The position numbers and the translations under genes are program-made. From CAVSSX01 sp963730735 (lineage in GTDB: Bacteria; Actinomycetota; Acidimicrobiia; Acidimicrobiales; RAAP-2), in NCBI GenBank assembly GCA_963730735.1, contig CAVSSX010000007.1, positions 310,001 to 374,000 of the forward strand: a stretch of DNA of 64,000 nt, in the 5' to 3' direction. Positions within the stretch are counted from its first letter, which is position 1; each line of letters opens with the position of its first letter. The notes below the pieces were generated by a model. The model worked only from the letters and a program-made list of their open reading frames with translations, was not told the origin of the DNA and did not search any database. Below, in pieces: positions 55,043-63,681 of this stretch.

Positions 55043-55708
55043 TCAGGGGCGAGGACCGGCCGACCCGCCGGCCCGGGGGTCGCGGACGGTGGCGTAGGTG
55101 AGGTAGGCGCCCATCTCGGCCACGAGCTCGTCGTGCCCGGGTTGGGGGCCCTCGAGCGGGAACATCAGGTCGCCGAACAGGGCCATCGACAGGCAGAGGG
55201 AGAAGGTGAACCGGACGGCCAGGGCCGGATCGAGCGAGGCGCGCAGCGACCGTCCCTGCTCGAGGGTGACGAGCTCCTCGATCTCGGCGAGCAGGGCCAC
55301 CAGCGGGGAATCCGTGAGCGGGGCCGGGCTCGGGTCGTCGGTCGACGTCCGCTTGCGGACCTCCGAGGCCAAGAAGGTGAGCAGCAGGCCCCGGTTGGCC
55401 GCCAGCACGTCGTACAGGCCACTCATGTACGTGCCCGACCCAGGGGCTGGGCCCTCGTGGTGCAGGCTGGCCCGCCAGGCGGCGGTGTAGTCGGTGAAGA
55501 ACTGGCGCACCGGCGTGAAGACGGCTTCGCGGAAGAGGTTCTCCTTCGAGCCGAAGTGCCGGTAGAGCAACGGCTCGGCCACCCCGGCCAGGCGGGCGAT
55601 GTCGCGCATGCTGGTGCCGGCCACGCCACGTTCGGAGAAGAGGTCGGTGGCCGCCTCCAGGATGAGGCGACGGACCTCGTCGGTGCTCCGGCGGGAGGTG
55701 GTCGTCAC
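55043..55708 (-). CDS. TetR-family transcriptional regulator
   Basis: 221 aa from GTG 55708, which overlaps the LLM gene stop (GTGA). HTH about 10-55: RRLILEAATDLFSERGVAGT, SMRDIARLAGVAEPLLYRHF. C-terminal ligand domain follows. It is the third gene of the LLM-LLM-TetR operon and is the natural candidate to bind the palindrome at 57619-57638 in front of that operon. Confidence 0.94.
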   Translation of the reverse strand: MTTTSRRSTDEVRRLILEAATDLFSERGVAGTSMRDIARLAGVAEPLLYRHFGSKENLFREAVFTPVRQFFTDYTAAWRASLHHEGPAPGSGTYMSGLYDVLAANRGLLLTFLASEVRKRTSTDDPSPAPLTDSPLVALLAEIEELVTLEQGRSLRASLDPALAVRFTFSLCLSMALFGDLMFPLEGPQPGHDELVAEMGAYLTYATVRDPRAGGSAGPRP

Positions 55709-56577
55709 AGATCGCGGGTGGCGTCGATCACCTCGGCACCGAACCGGGTCAGCTCGTCCCGGAGCTCGTTGCCCGAACGGGACCGCACGGCGATGGTCAG
55801 CCGGTGGACCCCCTGTTCGGCGAACCAGGCGGCCGCCTCCACCGTACGGGCACCCCCCGAGGTGATCTCGATGGTCGCCGGGTCACGACCGGCCTGCTCG
55901 GCCGCCGCCCGGAGCTCGGAGAGGACCTGCGGCAGGACCTCCCGGACGTCCTCGCCCGGCGGGACGTAGGGAAAGTAGCCGTCGCCGAGCCGCCCGGCCC
56001 GCCGGATGGCCGCCGCCGACGTGCCGCCGACGTGCAGCGGTATGGCCCGGCGCACGGGCTTGGGGTCCGACCGGATGCCGCCGAAGGAGTAGAAGTCCCC
56101 GTCGAACGAGGCGACCTCGTCGCGCCACAGGGCCCGGAGCACGCCGATCTGCTCGTCCATGCGTCGACCGCGGTCGGACATGGCGATACCGAGGGCGGCG
56201 AAGTCCTCGGCGATGCCACCCACGCCGATGCCGAGCTCGGCCCGACCGCCCGAGAGCACGTCGAGGGTGGCGGCCGTCTTGGCGAACACGAAGGGACTGT
56301 GCTGGGGGAGGACGACCACGTTCGTCCCCAGGCGGATCGTCGAGGTGCGGGCGGCGACGAAGGTGAGCCAGGTCAGTGGATCGGGTATGCCGCCCCGACG
56401 GTAGAGCCGGTCCCAGTGGTCATTCTCGTTGTAGCCGACCGTGCTGGCCGGTGACACGACGACGTGCTCGGGGGCCCAGAGCGACTCGAAGCCGGCCGCC
56501 TCCGCCGCCTGGCCCAGGGCCACCGCGCCGTCCGGGTCGGGGAACCCGGTGCTGGCGAAGAGGACCCCCCACTTCAT
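55705..56577 (-). CDS. LLM-class F420-dependent oxidoreductase
   Basis: 290 aa from ATG 56577: MKWGVLFASTGFPDPDGAVA, GFESLWAPEHVVV, IRLGTNVVVLPQHSPFVFAK, ATLDVLSGGRAELGIGVGGI, and IPLHVGGTSAAAIRRAGRLG. TIM-barrel F420 family (TIGR03619-like). Overlaps the upstream LLM gene by 4 bp and the TetR gene downstream. Substrate unknown. Confidence 0.93.
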   Translation of the reverse strand: MKWGVLFASTGFPDPDGAVALGQAAEAAGFESLWAPEHVVVSPASTVGYNENDHWDRLYRRGGIPDPLTWLTFVAARTSTIRLGTNVVVLPQHSPFVFAKTAATLDVLSGGRAELGIGVGGIAEDFAALGIAMSDRGRRMDEQIGVLRALWRDEVASFDGDFYSFGGIRSDPKPVRRAIPLHVGGTSAAAIRRAGRLGDGYFPYVPPGEDVREVLPQVLSELRAAAEQAGRDPATIEITSGGARTVEAAAWFAEQGVHRLTIAVRSRSGNELRDELTRFGAEVIDATRDL

Positions 56578-57578
56578 GTGGCGGCCGGCGGGGCGTCGAC
56601 GTAGGGGATGACCCGCTCGGCCACCAGTCGGAGCATCTTCCATGCCTCGTCCGGGGCGATGCCGGCCATGAGTGGGTTGAACATCATCCATCCCCACCGG
56701 CCGAGCCGGTTGCCGAGCTCGATGGCCTCCTCGGGGTCGAGGATCTGGAAGTTGCCGACCCCGCGCAGCGCGTCCGAGAGGTCGCCGATGACGTACGGGC
56801 CGGCCCCCTCGTCGCCCGCCGCCCGGGTCCACTCGCCGTACGAGTCCACCTGGTGGCGGATGTGGGGCGCCAGCCGGTCGAGGACCTTGGCCTTGTCCTC
56901 GGTCGTCACCCACAAGAACATGGGGCTGCCGGTCGGGTACTCGCCCGGGTCCCGCTTACCGTACTGGCGCCGGATCTCGCGGTAGATGTCCCAGAGCTCG
57001 CCGCCTCCGGGAGCGATCCAGCCGTCGCTGAGCCGCACGGCCCGTTCGATCGTCCGTCGGGTCCCGCCACCCATGTACACGCGCATCGGGTTCTGGAACG
57101 GGGTCGGGGTCACCCGGATGGTCCGGCCCCGGTACTCGAACGGCTGGCCGGTCCACGCCTGGCGCAGGAAAGGGATGAGCTCCTCCATCGTCTGGCCCCG
57201 GTTGGCGTAGTCCGCCCCGAACATGTCGAAGTCGTCCTCGACGTACCCGGCGGCAACCGCCGGGTCCAACCGGCCCTGGAGGCACAGGTCGGCGACGGCG
57301 ATCTCTTCGGCCAGCCGCACCGGGTCGTAGAGGGGCGCCAGCAGGACCGAGATCTGGGCCCGGATCCGGCGGGTCCGACCGCCGAGAGCGGCGGCGAAGA
57401 CCAGTGGCGCCGGCAGGTACCCGTCGGGCGACTGGTGGTGCTCGCCCAGCGCCACCCGGGTGAAGCCCTGCTCGTCGGCCCATTCGATGATGTCGAGGGC
57501 CGCGGCGTAGAGCTCCGGTCCCGACGTGGCGAACTGCGGCGGGTGACGCAGGTCGAATGTCATCGTGAACTGCGGCAC
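56574..57578 (-). CDS. LLM-class flavin/F420-dependent oxidoreductase
   Basis: GTG 57578 is chosen because GGAGGGGGG lies upstream; 334 aa (an ATG five codons later is possible). WADEQGFTRVALGEHHQSPD, RRIRAQISVLLAPLYDPVRL, AEEIAVADLCLQGRLDPAVA, and MRVYMGGGTRRTIERAVRLS are the luciferase-like motifs. First gene of the operon and divergent from the isochorismatase-like gene across a perfect operator. Confidence 0.93.
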   Translation of the reverse strand: MPQFTMTFDLRHPPQFATSGPELYAAALDIIEWADEQGFTRVALGEHHQSPDGYLPAPLVFAAALGGRTRRIRAQISVLLAPLYDPVRLAEEIAVADLCLQGRLDPAVAAGYVEDDFDMFGADYANRGQTMEELIPFLRQAWTGQPFEYRGRTIRVTPTPFQNPMRVYMGGGTRRTIERAVRLSDGWIAPGGGELWDIYREIRRQYGKRDPGEYPTGSPMFLWVTTEDKAKVLDRLAPHIRHQVDSYGEWTRAAGDEGAGPYVIGDLSDALRGVGNFQILDPEEAIELGNRLGRWGWMMFNPLMAGIAPDEAWKMLRLVAERVIPYVDAPPAAT

Positions 57579-57618
57579 CCAGCCCCCCTCCGTGCGGCCG
57601 GCGGGCCGCTCGCCGCTT

Positions 57619-57638
57619 AAGATAGCAGGTGCTATCTT
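57619..57638. promoter_or_regulatory. TetR-type operator palindrome between divergent operons
   Basis: AAGATAGCA (57619-57627) and TGCTATCTT (57630-57638) form a perfect 9-bp inverted repeat around GG. It lies between the LLM-LLM-TetR operon and the isochorismatase-like operon and could control both. Confidence 0.7.
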
Positions 57639-57676
57639 GCGATCAGCAAGCACTGACCGGGGTAGGAGGGGGGCAC

Positions 57677-58327
57677 ATGGCGCTCAAGTTGGAGGCCGTC
57701 GATCCGGAGCGGACGGCGATCGTCATCAACGAGTTCCAGCGGGGGGTGGTCGGGGATCTCTCCTCCATGGCCATGATCGCCGAGTCCGCCCGGCAGCCGC
57801 TCGAGAATCTGGCGACCGTCTTGAAGGTGGCGAGGCCCCTGGGCATCCCCGTGGTGCACTGCGTGGTGGCCCGGCGGGCCGACGGGCGCGGTGGCAACTT
57901 CAACACGGCGTTCGGGGCCGCCGCCCGCAAGCGACGGCTGGCCGGTGAGCCGGTCGAGCCCGTCGACCCGGCGCCCTTCGCCGAGGTCGTCCCCGAGCTC
58001 GGGCCGGAACCCGACGACTTCGTGCTCGGTCGACTGCACGGGATGTCGCCGATGTCCGACACGGGTCTCGACCCGCTCCTGCGGAACCTCGAGGTCCAGA
58101 ACGTGGTGTGCGCCGGCGCGTCGCTCAACGTCGGGATCATCGCCCTGGCCAACGACGCCATGAATCGCGGGTACAACGTCGTGGTGGTGGGCGACGCCTG
58201 CTCCGCCATCCCCACCGAGTACGGCCTCGAGATGCTCCGCTACAGCTTTCCCATTATCTCGAGGGTGACGACCGCCGAGGAACTCTGCGGCGTCTGGGCC
58301 GAGTCAGGGAGGGAGCCCAATGCGTGA
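57677..58327 (+). CDS. Isochorismatase-fold protein lacking the catalytic residues
   Basis: ATG 57677 with GGAGGGGGG upstream; 216 aa. The Rossmann-like isochorismatase fold is clear (LATVLKVARPLGIPVVHCVV, YNVVVVGDACSAIPTEYGLE). The catalytic triad is missing: the N-terminal Asp (normally IDMQ) reads INEFQ, and the nucleophile motif reads VVCAGASLNVGIIAL, with Gly at the Cys position. Probably not a normal cysteine hydrolase; it may be a binding protein or use other residues. Overlaps the next gene by 8 bp. Confidence 0.85.
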   Translation: MALKLEAVDPERTAIVINEFQRGVVGDLSSMAMIAESARQPLENLATVLKVARPLGIPVVHCVVARRADGRGGNFNTAFGAAARKRRLAGEPVEPVDPAPFAEVVPELGPEPDDFVLGRLHGMSPMSDTGLDPLLRNLEVQNVVCAGASLNVGIIALANDAMNRGYNVVVVGDACSAIPTEYGLEMLRYSFPIISRVTTAEELCGVWAESGREPNA

Positions 58328-59180
58328 CATCAGAGAGCTGAAAGAGGACAAGGAAGCCTACGCGGCCGAGCTCGAGCGCCGCTGGACCGGCCTGATGAGC
58401 TATCGCTACATCGGGCGTCGGACCGGCTCGATGGACCTCGACGCCGACGGCAAGGAGGTCGAGGACAACACGGTCAAGGTCCGCCACGACTTCCGCAACA
58501 CGACCGGCGGCCTCATGATCGCCCCGCTGGCCATCAGTTCCCCCGAGGGCGGCGGCCGGTCGGACCTCGAGGTCGTGCCGAACCCGGTGATCCACTACGC
58601 CGAGATCCTCGACCCCGGCTACGACGTCCAACGCATCGAGGTGGTCTCGTCGCCCCTCAAGATCGGTCGACAGATGGGCTACAGCCGTTCGTTGATCGTG
58701 GACGCCGACAACCCCGAGCGGGTCCTGGCGATGACCGAGGGCCAAGGGGTCAGCATCGGTGACGTGCCCGAAGACCTCCCCAAGATGCCGGAGAACCCGA
58801 TCGACGTCGTCGACTCACCGGACCTCCCGCCGCTGTGGCAGGTCTTCGGGGCCTCCCGCCGGGCGGATGGGCACTGGCAACTGCCCACCCTGTCGGTGGA
58901 CTTCGCCTCGCCCGACGCGGCGCTACACATCGGACCGCAGCACATCGTCCTCGAGACGGCGGCCATCGACCTGGCCACCGAACTCGTCGGGACCGACCGG
59001 CTGCAGGTGCGGTCCTGGCACGTGATGTTCCTGGCCCGGGGGAAGGTCGGCCCGTTCCGGGTCGACGGTGAGGCCTTCCGCACCACCGACGGCTACGTCG
59101 GCGTGCGGACCCTGATGGTCGACGAGGGCAACGAGCATCGGCCCATCACCTCCGGCTCGGTGTTGTTCAGCATCGAGTAG
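58320..59180 (+). CDS. Hotdog-fold-like protein of unknown function
   Basis: 286 aa, overlapping the isochorismatase-like gene. The C-terminal half (PDAALHIGPQHIVLETAAID, LQVRSWHVMFLARGKVGPFR, GEAFRTTDGYVGVRTLMVDE) looks like a thioesterase-type hotdog domain, and the N-terminal half may be a second, diverged copy. No catalytic motif is assigned. Its place behind a TetR-type operator with LLM oxidoreductases suggests degradation or modification of an acyl-CoA compound. Confidence 0.7.
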   Translation: MRDIRELKEDKEAYAAELERRWTGLMSYRYIGRRTGSMDLDADGKEVEDNTVKVRHDFRNTTGGLMIAPLAISSPEGGGRSDLEVVPNPVIHYAEILDPGYDVQRIEVVSSPLKIGRQMGYSRSLIVDADNPERVLAMTEGQGVSIGDVPEDLPKMPENPIDVVDSPDLPPLWQVFGASRRADGHWQLPTLSVDFASPDAALHIGPQHIVLETAAIDLATELVGTDRLQVRSWHVMFLARGKVGPFRVDGEAFRTTDGYVGVRTLMVDEGNEHRPITSGSVLFSIE

Positions 59181-59249
59181 CCCGGGCCACCGACCACGGG
59201 CCCAAGGGGGGCGGCCTGGCGCGTGCTCGGGGGAACAGGCGTCGCTTCG

Positions 59250-60044
59250 TCAACCACGCGTCGAGGGGAGGGGTTCGCCCGTCTCGAGCAGCGTCTTCAG
59301 GCTCGAGAGGAAGACCGGCCAGCCGTTCCTCACCATGGTTGCCGCGGTGCTGCCCACCTCGAAGTCGTCGTGGGTGACGGTCAGCTTGACGAGCTCGCCG
59401 GACGCTTCGATGTCGAAGGCGACCCGTGACCGGCGTTCGCCCGACAGCCGGGCGAAGAGCTCGTCGCCGAACTGCAGGCGCTCGTTGAGCGCCGGCGTGA
59501 AGGTGTGCCACGTGTAGGCCAGTCGCCGGTAGGGGTCGGATTCCAGGACGACCTGGTCCGGGTCGGCGATCACGACGCCGTGGTTGTCCCACGTCATCGG
59601 CGACCCCACCGCCCAGTCCGTGTCGAACGTGGTCTGCCACCAGCGACGGGTGAACGACGGGTCGGTCAATGCCGACCAGAGCCGCTCGGGCGTGGTCCTG
59701 ATGTACGTCGTGTAGATGAACTCCGGTCCCTCCATGGGGGGGTCCTCCAGTGCGTGTTTGAGGTCGGACAGGGCTTCGACCCGCGCTCGGTCGTAGCGGT
59801 GGATCCACCGCTCGGCGATCTCGTTGATCGGCACCGCATTGAGGTAGTGGAACTTCTCCCGCCCCCGGCGGACGGTGGTGACGAGATTGGCCGCCTCCAG
59901 GATGCTCAGGTGCTTGCTGACGGACTGGCGGGCCATGTCCAAGCCCTCGGAGAGCTGCCGGAGGCTCTGCCCGTTGCGGGCGTTCAGGCGATCCAGCAGG
60001 AGGCGACGGCTCGGATCGGCCAATGCCTTGAAGACGTCGACCAC
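59250..60044 (-). CDS. ArsR-type regulator fused to an SRPBCC (AHSA1-like) domain
   Basis: GTG 60044 gives 264 aa. Winged helix about 1-75: VVDVFKALADPSRRLLLDRL, LRQLSEGLDMARQSVSKHLS, LVTTVRRGREKFHYLN. SRPBCC domain about 105-255: YIRTTPERLWSALTDPSFTR, RLAYTWHTFTPALNERLQFG, TVTHDDF, NGWPVFLSSLKTLLETG. Downstream of a second SRPBCC gene, same operon. Likely autoregulated through the repeat at 60517-60550. Confidence 0.92.
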   Translation of the reverse strand: MVDVFKALADPSRRLLLDRLNARNGQSLRQLSEGLDMARQSVSKHLSILEAANLVTTVRRGREKFHYLNAVPINEIAERWIHRYDRARVEALSDLKHALEDPPMEGPEFIYTTYIRTTPERLWSALTDPSFTRRWWQTTFDTDWAVGSPMTWDNHGVVIADPDQVVLESDPYRRLAYTWHTFTPALNERLQFGDELFARLSGERRSRVAFDIEASGELVKLTVTHDDFEVGSTAATMVRNGWPVFLSSLKTLLETGEPLPSTRG

Positions 60045-60064
60045 GGTGACGGGTGCGGGCTCGT

Positions 60065-60502
60065 TCAGAACTTGAGGTCCCGGGGGAACGGGGTGCCCGT
60101 CCCGGTCTCGGCGAGTTGCTTGAGGCTCAGCAGGAAGTAGGCCCACCGGGCGCTGCAGTGGGCCATGAAGTCGCTCGGGGACCGCCAGTCGGCGTGCGTG
60201 AAGAGCACTACGGTTCCGTCGTCGCCATCAGCCAGGTCGAAGGTGAGCGTGGTGCCGATCCACTCGTCGGCCCCACCGACACAGCGCCACCGCACCTGGG
60301 TGCCCGGGTCCAGGCGGGCGACCTCCATGACGGCGGCCGGAGCCGGTTGACCGAAGAAGAACTCGAGACACGACCCCTCGGACGGCGTCCCCCGTACACC
60401 GTCACGGGTCCACCAGTCCGAGAGCCCTTCGGTGGTGGCGATGGCCTGATAGACGCGCTCGGGCGAGGCAGTGATGGCCACGCGATGTCGGATGTCGGGC
60501 AT
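60065..60502 (-). CDS. SRPBCC (AHSA1-like) domain protein
   Basis: ATG 60502 with GGAGGA upstream; 145 aa. IRHRVAITASPERVYQAIAT, TEGLSDWWTRDGVRGTPSEG, VLFTHADWRSPSDFMAHCSA and AYFLLSLKQLAETGTGTPFP are the START/SRPBCC pattern. Ligand unknown. First gene of the pair with the ArsR-SRPBCC regulator. Confidence 0.92.
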   Translation of the reverse strand: MPDIRHRVAITASPERVYQAIATTEGLSDWWTRDGVRGTPSEGSCLEFFFGQPAPAAVMEVARLDPGTQVRWRCVGGADEWIGTTLTFDLADGDDGTVVLFTHADWRSPSDFMAHCSARWAYFLLSLKQLAETGTGTPFPRDLKF

Positions 60503-60516
60503 CCGTCCTCCTCCAA

Positions 60517-60550
60517 TAGGCAACCTTTTGGCTGCCTACTTTAGGCAGCC
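60517..60550. promoter_or_regulatory. Triple TAGGCARCC operator region of the ArsR/SRPBCC operon
   Basis: TAGGCAACC (60517-60525), GGCTGCCTA (60530-60538, reverse copy) and TAGGCAGCC (60542-60550) make two overlapping inverted repeats, the second perfect. The site lies just before the SRPBCC start, where ArsR repressors bind. Confidence 0.65.
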
Positions 60551-60602
60551 ATACAGGTGCATGTCAACCACGTGCGGGGTCCTCCACTGCCGCCCCGAAC
60601 AG

Positions 60603-60640
60603 CAGCGAACCCTGCGACCGGAGGGCCGCAGGGTTCGCTG
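60603..60640. terminator. Strong stem-loop terminator
   Basis: CAGCGAACCCTGCG (60603-60616) pairs perfectly over 14 bp with CGCAGGGTTCGCTG (60627-60640) around a 10-base loop. It lies 62 bp after the stop of the binding-protein gene (60702) in the minus direction and insulates it from the SRPBCC operon. Confidence 0.8.
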
Positions 60641-60701
60641 TGCGCTGCTCTTCAACTGCCGGTCGGACCCGCCTCGATCGACGGTCCGGGTACTGCTCGG
60701 A

Positions 60702-61916
60702 TCAGGAACCCGAGCCGGTGAACTCCTTGATCTGGGCCTGGGTGAGCACCGGCGTCTTGATCGTGGCGAGAAGGGTCGGGCTGCTCGGCCCGTTCTTCAC
60801 GTTGATGATCTGGACCGTGTGCACCATCTCGTGGTTCACGTCCGACTTGTAGGTGCCGCACACGCCGTTGTAGCTGATGGAACCCAGCGCCTTGGCGATG
60901 GCCGACGAGCTGAGGTTGCCGCCGTCCTTCTTGATGGCTGCGGCGAGGAGCATCACCGAGTCGTAGGCGTAGGGCGTGGCCGTCCGGATGCTGACGCCCG
61001 GGTAGGCCGCCTTGTAGGCCGCCACGTAGGCCTCGGCCTGCGGGGTCTTGATGACGTCGGCGGCGCAGTACGGGAAGTAGAAGTAGTTGTTCAACACGTC
61101 CTGCTTCACCAACCCGTAGGCGGCCAGGGTGTCGCCGCTCTGGCCGTCGGCGATCGGCCCGGTGTACCCGTTCTGGCGCAGCTCGGTGTCGAACGTGGCC
61201 AGCACCGTTGGGAACCCGTCCTGGAAGACCAGGTCGTCACCCTTCAGCGACAGCGCCTGGTTGGTGGCGTCGGTCGCCGTGTCGGCCGCCGTCTGGGTGC
61301 TGACGTTCTTCACGCCCAGCTTCTTGAGCTCCTGCTGGGCCACCTGGGCGTCGGCCTTCGAGGCCGTGTCGTCGGTGACGAAGATGCCGACCGTCTTCGG
61401 GTGGTAGGTCTTCACCGCGTACTGCATCTCGGCCGTCACGCCACTGATCGTGCCGTTCATGGCCGTGGTGTAGAGGTGCGGCAGGTTGTTGACCGAGGCC
61501 AGCGAGGCCGGACCGGCGCCGAAGGAGAGCACCGGCGTTCCGGCCTGGCGCAGCACCGGGGCCGAGGCCCGGATGAAGTCGTCGACCGAGTAACCGATGA
61601 TCGCCGTCGGGTGGGAGGAGAGCGCCTGCTGGGTACCGGTCAGCGCCGTGCTCGTGCTGAAGCCGGTGTCGTAGGCCTTGTAGGCGAACAGGTGGCCGTC
61701 GACCCCGCCCTTGGCGTTGATCTGCTTGATGGCCAGCTCGATGTCGTTGTGGCGGTTCGGCGTGGCGTAGGCGCCCGTCTCGAACCCCTCCCAGGCGATG
61801 TTCACCGGTGCGCCGCTGGTGGCCGCCCCCGCCGAACTCGAGGCCACGACCACGGCGGAACCGGTGGTCGCCAGGCTCAGAGCCCCCAGACCCAATGCAA
61901 TACGTCGGAACTTCAC
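60702..61916 (-). CDS. Branched-chain amino acid-type ABC transporter substrate-binding protein
   Basis: 404 aa from GTG 61916 with AGGGGGA upstream. Signal peptide about 1-33 (FRRIALGLGALSLATTGSAV, then ASSSAGA). Periplasmic-binding-protein type I fold: NDIELAIKQINAKGGVDGHL, TAIIGYSVDDFIRASAPVLR, VGIFVTDDTASKADAQVAQQ, TPYAYDSVMLLAAAIKKDGG. It resembles LivK-type proteins for amino acids or small carboxylates. No permease or ATPase genes adjoin it, so it is an orphan and may work with a distant transporter. Confidence 0.93.
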   Translation of the reverse strand: MKFRRIALGLGALSLATTGSAVVVASSSAGAATSGAPVNIAWEGFETGAYATPNRHNDIELAIKQINAKGGVDGHLFAYKAYDTGFSTSTALTGTQQALSSHPTAIIGYSVDDFIRASAPVLRQAGTPVLSFGAGPASLASVNNLPHLYTTAMNGTISGVTAEMQYAVKTYHPKTVGIFVTDDTASKADAQVAQQELKKLGVKNVSTQTAADTATDATNQALSLKGDDLVFQDGFPTVLATFDTELRQNGYTGPIADGQSGDTLAAYGLVKQDVLNNYFYFPYCAADVIKTPQAEAYVAAYKAAYPGVSIRTATPYAYDSVMLLAAAIKKDGGNLSSSAIAKALGSISYNGVCGTYKSDVNHEMVHTVQIINVKNGPSSPTLLATIKTPVLTQAQIKEFTGSGS

Positions 61917-61971
61917 TGTTTCCCCCTGCTCGACTCTTCTCGGGCACCGCGCCCACTACCAGTGAAACCTA

Positions 61972-62000
61972 ATCGTAATCAAAAATCAACCCAATCACAA
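61972..62000 (-). promoter_or_regulatory. Sigma-A-type promoter of the binding-protein gene
   Basis: On the minus strand TTGTGA (62000-61995) and TACGAT (61977-61972) are 17 bp apart, giving a leader of about 50 bases to the GTG. The surrounding stretch is unusually AT-rich. Confidence 0.55.
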
Positions 62001-62671
62001 AAATTGATGTCGATTTCGACCGGGACCGTACCCTGCGGGCACGTAACTGTCACAACGAGACAAGCATTCGGTGAGGGACAGCACCGTGGGACTTCCCATC
62101 GCCCCGATGCCCAAGGCGCCACCGGGGCTCGCACCGGCCGGATTCGCCGAGCACGTCGCAACGCGGCAGCGGCGCGCGCGTCTTCCCGATCCCGGCGACC
62201 CTGCCCATCACTGGCTATCGCTAGGCGCGCGTCCGTCGGCTGGGGGACCACCCTTCAAATTTCAGGGCGGTAACTCCTCTCACGTGGTTGTTACCGCACG
62301 ATTGACCGCATCGACGCTCGCGGTTGGAAGCGGTCGTAGGTCCCCGATCACGTGCGACGGGGGAAGTGGTTGCACTCGCTTAACAAAGGGGGAGGCTCAC
62401 GCTCGCGAGGGGTGGGCAATGGACGAGGATCCGCAGGAAGCTCTGAAAGCTGCGCTGCATCGTTACGCAGTGGTCAGGCGCCGACGCCGTCGAGGCAGCC
62501 AAGCTCGACGTGCCAGCGGCCGAGACGTGGTGCGTTCGGGGGCGGGTGCGACTGGGCAGTCCGGCATCCCCCTGATGCTTCGTCCAACGGCCTCCACCTC
62601 GAAGCATGCGGGCGATGCCGCACCGTCGGCGTCGACCGAATGGTGAGCCCTACGTCGTGGGGGGGGGGGTC
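62001..62671. other. 671-bp gap, lower GC, no recognised gene
   Basis: Reading frames on either strand lack ribosome sites and family motifs. The stretch ends in an 11-G run at 62659-62669. Composition differs from the core genes, and the next gene also shows AT-richer codons, which hints at a transferred segment. Confidence 0.45.
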
Positions 62672-63511
62672 GTGTACAAAGGGTCGAAGATCGAGCAACT
62701 CCGTCACAAATACCGCCAGCAGTACGTCATTGAAGTCGGATTGGCAGACCAGCTCGCGCGGCATCCGCTTCCGAACGGGGGAATGTCTACGGGGAGGTGT
62801 ACGACGAGCTGTTCCGGCAAGTTCCCGATCACCCCCAGCTCAGTATCGACCGTGCACAACGCGAGCGGACGGTCGGCGACCGTTTGAAGTTTGTTCTGAG
62901 GTTCTGTTCTCGAGATTCCACGCTCTTGGAGATTGGAGCTGGAGACTGCGCTTTCTCCATCGAGCGCGTCACGACAGGTGCGCCACGTCGTGGCAGTGGA
63001 CGTCTCCACCGAGATTCTCGACTTTCGTTCGGCCCGGGCCAACCTGGACGTGCACGCGATCGACGGAACCTCCTTTCCTCTCGGCGACGGCTCCGTCGAC
63101 GTCGCCTTCTCCGATCAGCTGATCGAGCACCTGCACCCCGATGACGTCGCCACGCAGCTGAAGGAGGTACGGCGGGTGCTCGCACCGAATGGGCGGTATG
63201 TCTGCAGTACGCCGAACCGCACGAGTGGGCCCCATGATGTCTCGGGGCTCTTCGAGGAGGTCGCACGCGGTTTCCATCTCCGCGAGTACGACTCCCGTGA
63301 GATCGAGGACGTCTTTCAGCTGGCCGGTTTTGATTCTTTCGAATTCTTCGTAGGAGGTCGCGGCCACTACTTCCGGGTCCCGGCGAAACTGGTGGCCGCT
63401 GCCGAGCACCTCTACCGCTACCTACCCCGGAAGGTCCGCCTTCAGCTGCGGACGTCGTCCATCGTCAATGGACTGCTCGGGCTCAATGTCGTGGCCAGCG
63501 CACGCTCCTGA
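62672..63511 (+). CDS. Class I SAM-dependent methyltransferase (two frameshifts)
   Basis: Likely GTG 62672 (VYKGSKIEQLRHKYRQQYVI), just after an 11-G run. The frame changes near 62755 (to NVYGEVYDELFRQVPDHPQL) and near 62960 (LEIGAGDCAFSI to ASRQVRHVVAVDVSTEIL). The two changes compensate, giving about 279 aa. Motif I is LLEIGAGDCAF; motif II region is VAVDVSTEILDF; then FSDQLIEHLHPDDVATQLKE and GRYVCSTPNRTSGPHDVSG, a Methyltransf_11 type often found with sugar or lipid biosynthesis genes. Substrate unknown. Confidence 0.8.
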
Positions 63512-63681
63512 GAAAGCGGCCCGCGACCAGCGCTGAACGCGGCGGGATCGACAACTCCGGTCACAGGATCCGTTGGCGGTCCTGGAGCCAACTCCGGAGG
63601 ACTACCCGCTGCCCCACGGTGCGAACGCTACGGCCCTCGAGTCGTCGAGGACCGCTCCGGCCACGCGGGCCGGCCAGCAAA

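Noticed and set aside
61979..62251. Minus-strand 90-residue frame upstream of the binding-protein gene
   Set aside because: Arg/Ala-rich in the N-terminal half, overlaps the promoter of the binding-protein gene, and shows no ribosome site or family motif.
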